A stretch of 64,000 bases of DNA, from the NCBI RefSeq assembly GCF_052060035.1, contig NZ_JBPOEA010000006.1, positions 68,223 to 132,222 of the forward strand, read 5' to 3'. Position 1 is the first letter of the stretch; each line of letters opens with the position of its first letter. The notes under the pieces were generated by a model. That model was not told the DNA's origin, did no database searches, and was given only the letters and a program-made list of their open reading frames with translations. This stretch comes from Fodinibius sp052060035. GTDB lineage: Bacteria; Bacteroidota; Rhodothermia; Balneolales; Balneolaceae. Positions 40,121 to 48,529 of the stretch are shown one piece after another. Both the position numbers and the translations under genes were made by a program.

Positions 40121-40468
40121 TCATTCCTGTTCGGGATAGCATTCCTCACACGGACACATGTTCCGCAGCGTATCCCACTGGTACATGCCGTTGTTATGCC
40201 CGTCATTCCAGAATATCTTGATGGCGTGATTACCTATCTGTTTAATATCCTCGATCTCAAAATGCTGTGGGGGATCTACAAAAAACAATGAGCGGTCAAA
40301 CGTATTCATATTACCGTGTCCACCGCGACACATTACACAGGGACAGTTTTTTCGAAGTCCAAATAACGGATACTTCGAATGATGCCCGTCTGACCAATTG
40401 ATTTCTAAAATCTGGTCGCTGTTAGAAACTTCAATTCCAGTAGGTAAAATATCGCTTTGCATAGTCAT
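40121..40468 (-). CDS. DUF971 (GBBH-like N-terminal domain) protein
   Basis: A 115-residue single-domain DUF971 protein. It has the family pattern ILEINWSDGHHSKYPLFGLR, then CPCVMC, and a C-terminal CPCEEC pair, consistent with a zinc or metal cluster site of four or more cysteines. The domain is the N-terminal part of gamma-butyrobetaine hydroxylase; stand-alone bacterial copies are often near Fe-S (Mrp/ApbC) genes, but none is here. Function unknown. Confidence 0.85.
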   Translation of the reverse strand: MTMQSDILPTGIEVSNSDQILEINWSDGHHSKYPLFGLRKNCPCVMCRGGHGNMNTFDRSLFFVDPPQHFEIEDIKQIGNHAIKIFWNDGHNNGMYQWDTLRNMCPCEECYPEQE

Positions 40469-40548
40469 CTTTTATTATATTATATATCGAAAGGTAAGGC
40501 GTTCACGCGGTGGATTCCAACAGTTTCAATAAATAAAAATACCAAACC

Positions 40549-41262
40549 ATGTATCTCATAGTCGGCTTATTAGTAGTGGCATTTTTGCTTTCTTTTTGGA
40601 TGGGATACCGTCGAATACTTCGCCTACAGCACTTAAGTCAGCGCAGGGTCTTAAATGGCTTTGTGGGAGCAATGATCCTGCTAACCCTTATCTCCGCGGG
40701 ACAGTGGCTCGACCTGATATCACAAGATATTGCCGCCCACTTCACGATGTTTTTATATTGCCTGGTCGCAGGATTCTTTTCCGGCTTTGCCTTCAAAATG
40801 ATTTCCCTCAAGCGAACAATCAGTAAAACCGAATACGTGTATCGATCCTTTTGGACCGAAGCGGCTCCGAATATCATCGCTATTCTCATTATTGTTTTTG
40901 GAATCTATCGCACCGGTATTATACAGTTGGGCCCGTACACAGGCATTGGTATCACTTCAGGATTATCACTGCTGGGATTCGGCTTTTGGGGATTAACCGT
41001 GAAAATTGTCCCCGAATTCAGAGATAAAGGTATTCTCATTCTGGATCAATGCGTGAACTGGGACAAGGTAGTCGCCTACCGGTGGGAATCCGAAAATGTT
41101 TTACTCATAGAATATTATACAGCTGACGAAAAACTTACAGATTTTACCACCTTTATCCCATCGGAAGATGAACTAAAAATAGAACGGCTACTTGCTAAAA
41201 AGCTAAAAGAGTATCATCAAGACCGGAAAGAGAAGATGGAACAGATCGATACAGATTTCTAA
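40549..41262 (+). CDS. Hypothetical five-helix membrane protein with DUF5673-like tail
   Basis: A 237-residue inner-membrane protein with hydrophobic helices near 1-20, 35-50, 62-85, 102-122 and 128-150. The cytosolic C-terminus contains FRDKGILILDQCVNWDKVVA and a basic amphipathic end. The GIL...WDKV...YRWE pattern resembles DUF5673; this is a weak match from memory. It converges with the CoA-binding gene (4-bp overlap). No function can be assigned. Confidence 0.6.
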   Translation: MYLIVGLLVVAFLLSFWMGYRRILRLQHLSQRRVLNGFVGAMILLTLISAGQWLDLISQDIAAHFTMFLYCLVAGFFSGFAFKMISLKRTISKTEYVYRSFWTEAAPNIIAILIIVFGIYRTGIIQLGPYTGIGITSGLSLLGFGFWGLTVKIVPEFRDKGILILDQCVNWDKVVAYRWESENVLLIEYYTADEKLTDFTTFIPSEDELKIERLLAKKLKEYHQDRKEKMEQIDTDF

Positions 41263-41666
41263 GCTGTCACTCTTTCGTGTTGAACCATCATGCATTCATT
41301 TTCTATATAGGTAAACCCGGCATCTTCGGCCAAAGATTTTGCTTCATCAGAAGACACATCCAACTGCGTCCATATGACCGGTTTTCGTCCTGTTTTTTCC
41401 GACCACTCAATAATTTTACGAACCATATCAGCCGTATGTGATGAATCCCGAAAAATATCAACCACATCAATGGTAATTTCCTCCGGTATTTCATCAAGAC
41501 TCGAAAGACACTTAACCCCCAGCACCTCCTCATAATTGGGGTTAATCGGAAAAATTCGAATACCATTTTCCTTTAGGTAATTCGCGATATGATAGCTGGT
41601 GCGGTATTTGTTCGCCGAGCATCCAATAATGGCTACCGTTTTCAAATTTTCAAGCAATTCCTTCAT
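41259..41666 (-). CDS. CoA-binding domain protein (YccU-like)
   Basis: A 135-residue Rossmann-fold protein with the CoA_binding_2 signature: VAIIGCSANKYRTSYHIANY at the nucleotide loop, then FPINPNYEEVLG, VDVVDIFR, and VIWTQLDVSS. Such proteins bind CoA or related nucleotides; their cellular role is not established. Single gene, convergent with the membrane protein upstream and divergent from the DUF2914 membrane gene. Confidence 0.85.
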   Translation of the reverse strand: MKELLENLKTVAIIGCSANKYRTSYHIANYLKENGIRIFPINPNYEEVLGVKCLSSLDEIPEEITIDVVDIFRDSSHTADMVRKIIEWSEKTGRKPVIWTQLDVSSDEAKSLAEDAGFTYIENECMMVQHERVTA

Positions 41667-41796
41667 CTCAATAATCCATTTTTAAGTATTAAAAATAAAT
41701 ATACAGAAAAAACAACCATTCCAACTATAAGGTTCTGCAACATTGATCAGTATACTATATTTTGGGTTCAATATTCAGCTTTAATGGTATAAATAA

Positions 41797-42891
41797 ATGG
41801 TTTCTGCTGCACAAAAATTTTTGATCAGACATAAACGGTATGCCCCGGTTATATTTTTTATCGGCGGATTTATCTGGGATAGCCTGACCCTCGGACGCAT
41901 CGATGGCTGGTACAGCAATTCCATCTTATTGTTTTACCTAATTAGCTTAACAAGCTGCCTGTATATCTATAACCTTGCTGATGATAATCACTGGGAGGGT
42001 ACTTTTATTGAATCCTACCAACAGTACGCACCACTGGGCATTCAATTTTTCCTGGGAGGTCTTTCCAGTGCGTATGTCATCTTCTTTTTCCAAAGCGTAA
42101 CTTTTACCCGTACTTTAGTATTCTTTGTGATTTTGGTAATCCTGCTTCTATCCAATGAGTTGCTACGAGATCGCATTTCAAACAAGTACCTGCAATTTGG
42201 CGCCTATTTTTTTGTGACCTTTACCTTTTTCACCTTCTTTACCCCCGTCCTTTTTGGAATAATGAATACCTTTCTGTTTGTTCTGTCGGGATTAATCAGT
42301 CTCTTGCTAACACTAATTTTCATCTTCTATATCTACCGCAAAAGCCCTTCGACACGCAGCGATATCTCTCGAGCAAAAATAAGCTTCATTGTTATTGGGA
42401 TATATGTAACTATCAATATCTTCTACTTTTTTAATTTGATACCGCCCGTCCCCCTTTCCCTCCAAAACGGGATTGTTGCATATAAAGTTGAAAAAGAGAA
42501 CAATATTTTTACGGTATCCTACGAACAATCTGCCTCATATAATCTTTGGGAAACGTATGACAAAACATTCCACTATGCTCCAAATGATACCGTTTTCATC
42601 TATACTTCGATTTTTGCTCCCACAGATTTGTCGAAGTCCGTTCAACACGAATGGCAACGTTATGATCCATCGGTGCAAGAATGGCAAACCTCAGACACCA
42701 TCAGTTATGAGGTTATAGGAGGCCGTAGAGGCGGTTTTAGGGGGTATACCTACAAAGAGAATATTGCTTCGGGTAAGTGGAGAGTTAATGTCGTTACGGA
42801 AGAAGGATTGGTTTTAGGGAAATTAGACTTTAGGATCATCCCCGATTCCAGCTTTGATAAATCTCAATTATCAACGGTAAGATTTGAATAA
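41797..42891 (+). CDS. Multi-pass membrane protein with C-terminal DUF2914 domain
   Basis: A 364-residue protein with about seven hydrophobic segments in residues 15-225, followed by a short KVEKENN linker and a DUF2914 domain (~260-355: VQHEWQRYDPSVQEWQTSD, SGKWRVNVVTEEGLVLG). The soluble domain should face the periplasm. It is a second DUF2914 protein in the window; the other is a free secreted domain at 1257-1646. Function unknown. Confidence 0.8.
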   Translation: MVSAAQKFLIRHKRYAPVIFFIGGFIWDSLTLGRIDGWYSNSILLFYLISLTSCLYIYNLADDNHWEGTFIESYQQYAPLGIQFFLGGLSSAYVIFFFQSVTFTRTLVFFVILVILLLSNELLRDRISNKYLQFGAYFFVTFTFFTFFTPVLFGIMNTFLFVLSGLISLLLTLIFIFYIYRKSPSTRSDISRAKISFIVIGIYVTINIFYFFNLIPPVPLSLQNGIVAYKVEKENNIFTVSYEQSASYNLWETYDKTFHYAPNDTVFIYTSIFAPTDLSKSVQHEWQRYDPSVQEWQTSDTISYEVIGGRRGGFRGYTYKENIASGKWRVNVVTEEGLVLGKLDFRIIPDSSFDKSQLSTVRFE

Positions 42892-42969
42892 TAAAAGGGG
42901 TCTCAATTCTACCTAAAAAACGTTATATTCAAACACATTCACGACAATTAGAAACAAACCGAAAGTATT

Positions 42970-43407
42970 TTGTCTAAAGTTAAAGACGGTGACACCGTAA
43001 AAGTGCACTACACAGGAACATTAACAGAAGATGGAACTGTATTTGACAGTTCTGAAGATCGCGAACCTTTGGAGTTCACACTGGGAGAAGGAAAGTTGAT
43101 TCCCGGTTTTGAAAAAGCGGTCGTCGGCATGAAAGAAGGCGACGATACCACCGTAGAAATTGAATCCGGTGACGCTTATGGTCAGCGACGAGAAGATCTG
43201 GAGCTGGAAGTAGCAAAATCTGATCTGCCCGATAACATCGATCCGCAGGTTGGCATGCAGCTGCAGATGCAACAGCAAGAAAACGGACAGGCGATCCCCG
43301 TCCAAATTACTGCTGTTGAAGACGAAGTTGTTAAGCTCGACGCCAACCATCCATTGGCTGGTAAAGACTTAACATTTGATATTGAGCTTGTTGAAATCGT
43401 TGACTGA
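42970..43407 (+). CDS. FKBP-type peptidyl-prolyl isomerase (SlyD-like)
   Basis: A 145-residue cytosolic FKBP starting with TTG. The sequence VKVHYTGTLTEDGTVFDSS, FTLGEGKLIPGFEKAVVGM and the inserted IF domain (ESGDAYGQRREDLELEV, QMQQQENGQAIPVQI) are typical of SlyD-like chaperone isomerases. The His/Cys-rich nickel tail of E. coli SlyD is missing. It assists proline-limited folding. A clear terminator follows. Confidence 0.93.
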   Translation: MSKVKDGDTVKVHYTGTLTEDGTVFDSSEDREPLEFTLGEGKLIPGFEKAVVGMKEGDDTTVEIESGDAYGQRREDLELEVAKSDLPDNIDPQVGMQLQMQQQENGQAIPVQITAVEDEVVKLDANHPLAGKDLTFDIELVEIVD

Positions 43408-43430
43408 TTTTACAACTCAAAACTAAGTTT

Positions 43431-43468
43431 AAAGCCTGGATCTGATTATTCGGATTCAGGCTTTTTTA
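43431..43468. terminator. Terminator hairpin between convergent genes
   Basis: A 13-bp stem with two G-U pairs (AGCCTGGATCTGA / TCGGATTCAGGCT, loop of 4) is followed by TTTTTT. It serves the FKBP gene; its end overlaps the stop of the opposite methyltransferase gene. Confidence 0.8.
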
Positions 43469-44092
43469 TTTTTTACGAAGTATCGTAACCCCATCCCGCA
43501 CCGGCAGCATAACCTGCTCTACGGTATCATCATCGCGAATTTGTTTATTTAGCTCATTAATGGCTCTGGCTTTATCCGATTGGGGATTCAATACCTCTCC
43601 GCTCCAAAATACATTATCGATCACCAAGATTCCGCCCTCTTGCAGACGCGGTAAAATCATCGCATAATAATTCGGATAGTTAATCTTGTCCGCGTCCAGA
43701 AACACAAAATCAAAGCTGCCCGAAATCGTGGGTATCGTCTCCAGAGCCTTACCCATGACCAGCCTTACTTTAGATCCGGCTTTACTCTTTTCAAAAAAGG
43801 TACGGGCGATATCTTCGTAGCGCTCATTGTATTCACAAGTAAACAGTTCTCCGTCTTCGGGTAATGCCTCGGCCATCATCAGTGCCGAATATCCCGCAAA
43901 CGTTCCAACTTCCAGCACGCGTCTGGCCCCGGATATCTTTACAAGCAGACTTAGCAATCGGCCCACAATCCTACCGCTCAGCATATCCGTATGTTCAAGA
44001 TCACCCTCCGAAACTTTGATCAATTCTTTTATGATTTCAGAATGATCCGTAGTATGATGGGTAGCATAACTTTCAAGTGCCTGAAGGTCCAT
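43466..44092 (-). CDS. Class I SAM-dependent O-methyltransferase
   Basis: A 208-residue CCoAOMT-like methyltransferase. SAM-binding motif I is VLEVGTFAGYSALMMA near 60, followed by ELFTCEYNERY and the metal-site region DFVFLDADKINYPNYY with VIDNVFWSGEVLNP. It probably methylates a catechol-type hydroxyl group with a divalent cation. The natural substrate is unknown. The gene is alone on its strand. Confidence 0.9.
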   Translation of the reverse strand: MDLQALESYATHHTTDHSEIIKELIKVSEGDLEHTDMLSGRIVGRLLSLLVKISGARRVLEVGTFAGYSALMMAEALPEDGELFTCEYNERYEDIARTFFEKSKAGSKVRLVMGKALETIPTISGSFDFVFLDADKINYPNYYAMILPRLQEGGILVIDNVFWSGEVLNPQSDKARAINELNKQIRDDDTVEQVMLPVRDGVTILRKK

Positions 44093-44174
44093 AAAAATAC
44101 TTTTTTTTAATACTGGAAACTCTAAAGTAGGCTAAAGATATTCAGGTCATCAACGCTCAACAAATATTTTCGCC

Positions 44175-44837
44175 GTGGATTTTATTCCCGCCAACGAATC
44201 GCCCATTTTTATCAAAATTTTTCGGCTGTATACAAAATTATTATTCAAATGGAGATTCAAAACGGTATGGCTTAAACAAGAATACGAGCCCTGTTCAGAA
44301 TGTAAAACCGTTTACTTCCTCAATCATCACTCCTGGTGGGACGGACTGATTCCCCTGATGCTCAACGAGTATCGTTTTTATCAACAAGCCCGCGCTATCA
44401 TGGAAGACAAACAGATGAAAACCTATTCCCTCTTCCAAAAAATAGGAGCATTTTCTATTAATCGTAGTGATCCCCGAAGTGCCGTTACATCGCTGCGTTA
44501 TGCCGTCAAATCTTTTGACCGCGACAAGGCCAGCCTATTCATCTATCCCGAAGGGACGATCACACCGGCCGGCAGTTTGATGAATTTTGAGAGTGGTTTG
44601 GCCTGGCTCCATGAAAAGCTGAACAATGTCGATTTTGTACCCGTTGGCATCTATATGCACACTATACGCCACAACAAGCCGGAATTACACCTGCATGTTG
44701 GCAGACCTATTCGTCTGGAGGATGGGTTATCAAGAGATAAAAAAACAACCCAATTTGAAAAATCGCTCGATCAAATCCTCTCTGATCTACGGAAAACTGC
44801 AGGGTTTGACGACAGTCAATTCGAACAATTTTTGTGA
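44175..44837 (+). CDS. PlsC-type 1-acyltransferase (candidate carotenoid glycoside acyltransferase)
   Basis: A 220-residue acyltransferase with the PlsC motifs NHHSWWDGL (H-x4-D), FSINRSDPRS and FIYPEGTITPAG. It starts with GTG and has no full membrane helix. It could be a lysophosphatidate acyltransferase. Its neighbours, a CrtC-like hydratase and a family 2 glycosyltransferase, suggest instead the acyltransferase of carotenoid glycoside ester synthesis (CruD-like, as in Chlorobi). The neighbours are on different strands or separated by about 50-70 bp, so this is inference. Confidence 0.75.
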   Translation: MDFIPANESPIFIKIFRLYTKLLFKWRFKTVWLKQEYEPCSECKTVYFLNHHSWWDGLIPLMLNEYRFYQQARAIMEDKQMKTYSLFQKIGAFSINRSDPRSAVTSLRYAVKSFDRDKASLFIYPEGTITPAGSLMNFESGLAWLHEKLNNVDFVPVGIYMHTIRHNKPELHLHVGRPIRLEDGLSRDKKTTQFEKSLDQILSDLRKTAGFDDSQFEQFL

Positions 44838-44889
44838 TTTATCGCGGGGTTTTAGGAAACGCCCGGGATATAATCTTGACCCAAGAAAA

Positions 44890-45966
44890 TCACCACGTCC
44901 AACGATAGAGTTCCTTCGAACGCTGTACCCAGTGTGGGCCCTCTGACTTATACCAAATACGCATATTCACGAACGGCCAAAATAATTTAGTATAAATGCG
45001 ATCGGGACGTATATATTCGGTGATTCCCTTCGCTGATTCTACCACCTGCTCGTTGGGAATTCTTAAAAAAGAATCACTCTGATAACGCTGGTAAAACGGT
45101 CCGTTATCAAGCAGCTGCGACTGTTGCACGCGGATTTCAGTATCACCGGATCGAAACCCCAACTTTCGCGCGGTATTAAGTCCAAACAAGCTAAGTCCCT
45201 TGTCGACCAGCTCAACGTCTTCAAAGGTATGCAACACTTTTGTATTGTGATTATCAATTAACCACGCCCGGTGCTGCTGTTCAGCTTTTCTATTCATCAC
45301 ATAGTAAACCAACGTAGCGTAATCAAAATGGAACCGCCCCCAATACCAGTCGCCAAACTCATTACGCATGGGCTCGTTTCCGGTATTGTGATCATGATAT
45401 CCCCTCCCCTCAAATGTGATCGCCTGTTCCTCCCCTTTTATATCGAGATCTAAATGAGCCGTTATATCTGCCCGGGGCTGAACTAAATTCCAGGTATGGC
45501 CCACATCATTTCTATCAAGATTGTCAAAAAGTTGTCCCCTATCACTTGTGAACTTTAATGTCCCATGCAGTTGGTCTCCATTTGGGAGCTGTTCATCTAA
45601 CTTTATCTCATATTGCAGCTGATCATCACTTAGGGTCCCTACCATCGAATGATTTTCCATTTGAATATGTGGCTGCTGCTCATCAAAATGACACCCAGAT
45701 TTATCGAACTCGCTAAAACTGTAATAAATTGGTTGTCCCTGCTCATATATAGAGATACTGATAGCCGGATGGTCTGCGGGAGATGGGTTTTCATCCGCCA
45801 ATAAAGACCCATTATACCGCGTAGAAAAAGGATTTCCTTCATAAAAAATGATCACAAAACTAAATCGATCATCAAAAGAAATGCCATCGAAGTACCACCA
45901 CTGATAACCACCGGCGGTGTTATTGGACTGACGTACATCTTCCGAGAAATCAGACAATATCTTCAT
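44890..45966 (-). CDS. CrtC-like carotenoid 1,2-hydratase family protein
   Basis: A 358-residue lipocalin-like protein. The N-terminal YQWWYFDGISFDDRFSFVI, the centre FEGRGYHDHNTGNEP and WYWGRFHFDYATLVYYV match the hydroxyneurosporene synthase/CrtC family, which adds water to the terminal double bond of acyclic carotenoid ends. It has no signal peptide. It lies between an acyltransferase and a glycosyltransferase, consistent with hydroxylating an end group that is then glycosylated. Assignment to CrtC rather than a related lipocalin hydratase is moderate. Confidence 0.8.
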   Translation of the reverse strand: MKILSDFSEDVRQSNNTAGGYQWWYFDGISFDDRFSFVIIFYEGNPFSTRYNGSLLADENPSPADHPAISISIYEQGQPIYYSFSEFDKSGCHFDEQQPHIQMENHSMVGTLSDDQLQYEIKLDEQLPNGDQLHGTLKFTSDRGQLFDNLDRNDVGHTWNLVQPRADITAHLDLDIKGEEQAITFEGRGYHDHNTGNEPMRNEFGDWYWGRFHFDYATLVYYVMNRKAEQQHRAWLIDNHNTKVLHTFEDVELVDKGLSLFGLNTARKLGFRSGDTEIRVQQSQLLDNGPFYQRYQSDSFLRIPNEQVVESAKGITEYIRPDRIYTKLFWPFVNMRIWYKSEGPHWVQRSKELYRWTW

Positions 45967-46042
45967 AAGCTGCCAATTAAATAGTTTAAAGGATCAGCTG
46001 CAAGCTGTTTGATCTTATGATTGACACTGGTACCTTTTAGTG

Positions 46043-47209
46043 ATGACGGTTTTACTTTACATAGCACTTGGATACCTGCTCATTACAAGCGGGATTTTGT
46101 ATCTTAATAAAAGGGATTTTACCCCTTTGCCCCCTACGCCACGAAATTATTTTGATGAGCAGGCTCCGGCGGTAACTATTTGCATACCGGCCCGCAATGA
46201 AGCAAACTCTATTGAGCGGTGCGTGCGTTCCACCATTGACCAGCAATATCCCAATCATCATGTTTTAGTCCTTGATGACGGGTCTACCGATGGTACTTCT
46301 GCAATTCTGGATTCGCTTTCAGAGCAATTTTCGGAGACGCTGACCGTAATTAGCGGGAAACCAAAACCCGCCCACTGGCTTGGGAAATCGTGGGCTTGTC
46401 ACCAGCTTTCTGAACAGGCGCTGGGAGAAATTCTCATTTTTGCAGATGCCGATACGTGGATGGAGCCCAGAACGGTATCTAAAGTGGTGCGTACCATGGG
46501 CAGTGATGTGGTTGACCTTATTAGCTTATGGCCACAACAGAAGTTCGGAACTTTCTGGGAAAAAGCCGTTATCCCGCTCGTTTATTTTGCCCTGTTGACG
46601 CTCCTCCCCACGCGCTACGTATATCGATTTCCGAAATGGGTACCTGGGTTTTTAAAGCAGAAAATAAGTCCGCTGTTTGCCGCCGCCAATGGACAGTTTT
46701 TAGCTTTTAAAAAGAAATCCTATCACGATATCGGCGGCCATCAATCCGTGAAAAATGAAGTCGTTGAGGATGTAGAGCTGGCAAGAAATATCAAACAGGC
46801 CGGATATCGCATGAAGATGTATCACGGCCAAAATGCGATAAGCTGCCGGATGTATAAATCAAAAGAAGAACTCTGGCAGGGTTTTCGGAAAAACTTTTTT
46901 GCCGGTTTCGATTACAACCCCATTTTGTTTATCGGGATGGGGTTACTGCATATTATCACTTTTATACTCCCCATCATAAGCTTCCCATTTTTGCTGCTTT
47001 GGGGATCACCGAAACTGATTTTATTGGCACTGGTCGCAATTATCCTAATGTATATCCAGCGTTTTACCATTGATATTTGGTACGACTGGAAATTACGATA
47101 CGGACTCCTTCACCCTCTGGGCGTAGGCTGGTTTCAGATGCTTGGCGTGCAGGTTCTTTCGGATTATTTTTACGGAAACGCGGCACAATGGAAAAATCGT
47201 GAAATTTAA
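46043..47209 (+). CDS. Family 2 glycosyltransferase, membrane-bound (CruC-like candidate)
   Basis: A ~388-residue GT2 enzyme: an N-terminal membrane helix (VLLYIALGYLLITSGILYL), a catalytic domain with VTICIPARNEANS, VLDDGSTDGT, the metal-binding ADADTW and the general-base region EVVEDVELARN, then three membrane helices in 290-370. This layout fits carotenoid glucosyltransferases of the CruC type and hopanoid glycosyltransferases. Together with the adjacent CrtC-like and PlsC-like genes it suggests acyl-glycosyl carotenoid synthesis. The ATG at 46043 is used. Confidence 0.82.
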   Translation: MTVLLYIALGYLLITSGILYLNKRDFTPLPPTPRNYFDEQAPAVTICIPARNEANSIERCVRSTIDQQYPNHHVLVLDDGSTDGTSAILDSLSEQFSETLTVISGKPKPAHWLGKSWACHQLSEQALGEILIFADADTWMEPRTVSKVVRTMGSDVVDLISLWPQQKFGTFWEKAVIPLVYFALLTLLPTRYVYRFPKWVPGFLKQKISPLFAAANGQFLAFKKKSYHDIGGHQSVKNEVVEDVELARNIKQAGYRMKMYHGQNAISCRMYKSKEELWQGFRKNFFAGFDYNPILFIGMGLLHIITFILPIISFPFLLLWGSPKLILLALVAIILMYIQRFTIDIWYDWKLRYGLLHPLGVGWFQMLGVQVLSDYFYGNAAQWKNREI

Positions 47210-47283
47210 TTTCCCGACCAGGTGCTGAATGCTGAATTAATCGCTGTTTATTTTTATCTGCAAAGTATCCATATTGCGAACAG

Positions 47284-48201
47284 ATGAAGAAAGCCATTGA
47301 CAAATATCTACGCTATTTGAAAATCGAGCGAAATGCCTCGGAGCATACCATCATTTCGTACCAAAATGACTTGAGTCAATTTTTGGAATTTTGTTCGATT
47401 TACTTTGATGTGCCGGAAGAAGATGTCGATATCACAGAAATCGAACGATTAACAATTCGGCTTTGGCTGGGACACCTATCTGAGCGTGGTCTGGCCAAAA
47501 GTACCATTGCAAGAAAAGTCGCTGCCGTTCGTTCCTTTTGTAAGTATTGCTTTAAACGCGGCATCGTTGAACAAAATCCAGCTCACTTGTTGATCGTCCC
47601 TAAAAAAGATAAACCTTTACCCAAAACGGCCAATGCTGAAGATTTAAACCGGATGATGGACTTGGCTGAAGGCCATACTCCAAAATCAGCCCAAAACCGG
47701 GCCATTTTAGAGTTACTATATGGAACGGGTATACGATTGAGTGAGTTGGTAAACCTCAATGAAGAAGACATCAATTTTAAGCTTAATCAAATTAAAGTGC
47801 TGGGTAAGGGTGCTAAACAACGTATTGTGCCCTTTGGTAATCAAGCGGAAAAAGCGTTGAAGAGTCATCTTGACACGAAACCGAAACTTTATGGAGAGCG
47901 AACTGATGCCGATGCTCGAAAGGCCGTTTTTATTGCAGTAAGCGGACAGCGCCTGTATCCACGGGCAGTGCAACGCATTGTAAAAGATTATCTGCAGCGC
48001 GCCAGCGAAGTAACACAAAAAAGTCCACACGTACTACGACACAGCTTTGCCACTCACCTGCTTGACCAGGGCGCAGATATCAGAGTCATTAAGGAATTAT
48101 TAGGCCATGCAAATTTGGCCGCTACACAAGTTTACACGCACACTTCAGTTGAACGACTGAAAAACGTTTATGAAATAGCTCATCCAAGAGCTAAAAACTA
48201 A
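47284..48201 (+). CDS. xerC: Tyrosine recombinase XerC
   Basis: A 305-residue tyrosine recombinase with an N-terminal SAM-like DNA-binding domain (YLRYLKIERNASEHTIISYQ) and a catalytic domain with Arg in LLYGTGIRLSELVNL, Lys in GKGAKQR, HxxR in PHVLRHSFATHLL, LLGHANLAATQVYTH with the nucleophile Tyr. Length and motifs match XerC/XerD, which resolve chromosome dimers at dif. It lacks the IntI-specific insert seen in the integrase at 55.5 kb. It sits just upstream of hpf, with 23 bp between. Confidence 0.9.
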   Translation: MKKAIDKYLRYLKIERNASEHTIISYQNDLSQFLEFCSIYFDVPEEDVDITEIERLTIRLWLGHLSERGLAKSTIARKVAAVRSFCKYCFKRGIVEQNPAHLLIVPKKDKPLPKTANAEDLNRMMDLAEGHTPKSAQNRAILELLYGTGIRLSELVNLNEEDINFKLNQIKVLGKGAKQRIVPFGNQAEKALKSHLDTKPKLYGERTDADARKAVFIAVSGQRLYPRAVQRIVKDYLQRASEVTQKSPHVLRHSFATHLLDQGADIRVIKELLGHANLAATQVYTHTSVERLKNVYEIAHPRAKN

Positions 48202-48224
48202 AGCTAATTTAGGAGGTAACTTTT

Positions 48225-48524
48225 ATGAAGACTACATTCACGGCAAGACATTTTGATGCAACCAAAGAACTTCATCAATATGCCGAAGATGCGGTACAGA
48301 AATTAGACCAGTTTTATGATCGAATTTTAACTTGTGATATCATTTTACAACCCGTGCCCGACGATGAAAATCCACAACAGGCTGAACTGAATGTAAAGGT
48401 TCCTCAAAAGTTGATAAATGCAAAAGAGCAGGCCTCATCGTATGAGCAGGCCATCAACATGGTTATCGAAAACGTAAGCCGTCAGCTCAAAAAATATAAA
48501 CAGAAAACCCTACACAAGCGGTAA
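48225..48524 (+). CDS. hpf: Ribosome hibernation-promoting factor HPF/RaiA (short form)
   Basis: A 99-residue beta-alpha-beta-beta-beta-alpha protein of the HPF/RaiA family (FTARHFDATKELHQYAEDAV, LNVKVPQKLINAKEQ, INMVIENVSRQLKKYKQK). It binds the decoding centre of idle ribosomes in stationary phase. Only the N-terminal domain is present, so this is the short form. A near-perfect Shine-Dalgarno (AGGAGG at 48211-48216) precedes it, which suggests high expression. Confidence 0.92.
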   Translation: MKTTFTARHFDATKELHQYAEDAVQKLDQFYDRILTCDIILQPVPDDENPQQAELNVKVPQKLINAKEQASSYEQAINMVIENVSRQLKKYKQKTLHKR

Positions 48525-48529
48525 TAGTT

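Noticed and set aside
47284..48201. A second integron integrase
   Set aside because: It lacks the IntI-specific insert and sits by hpf, so it is XerC.
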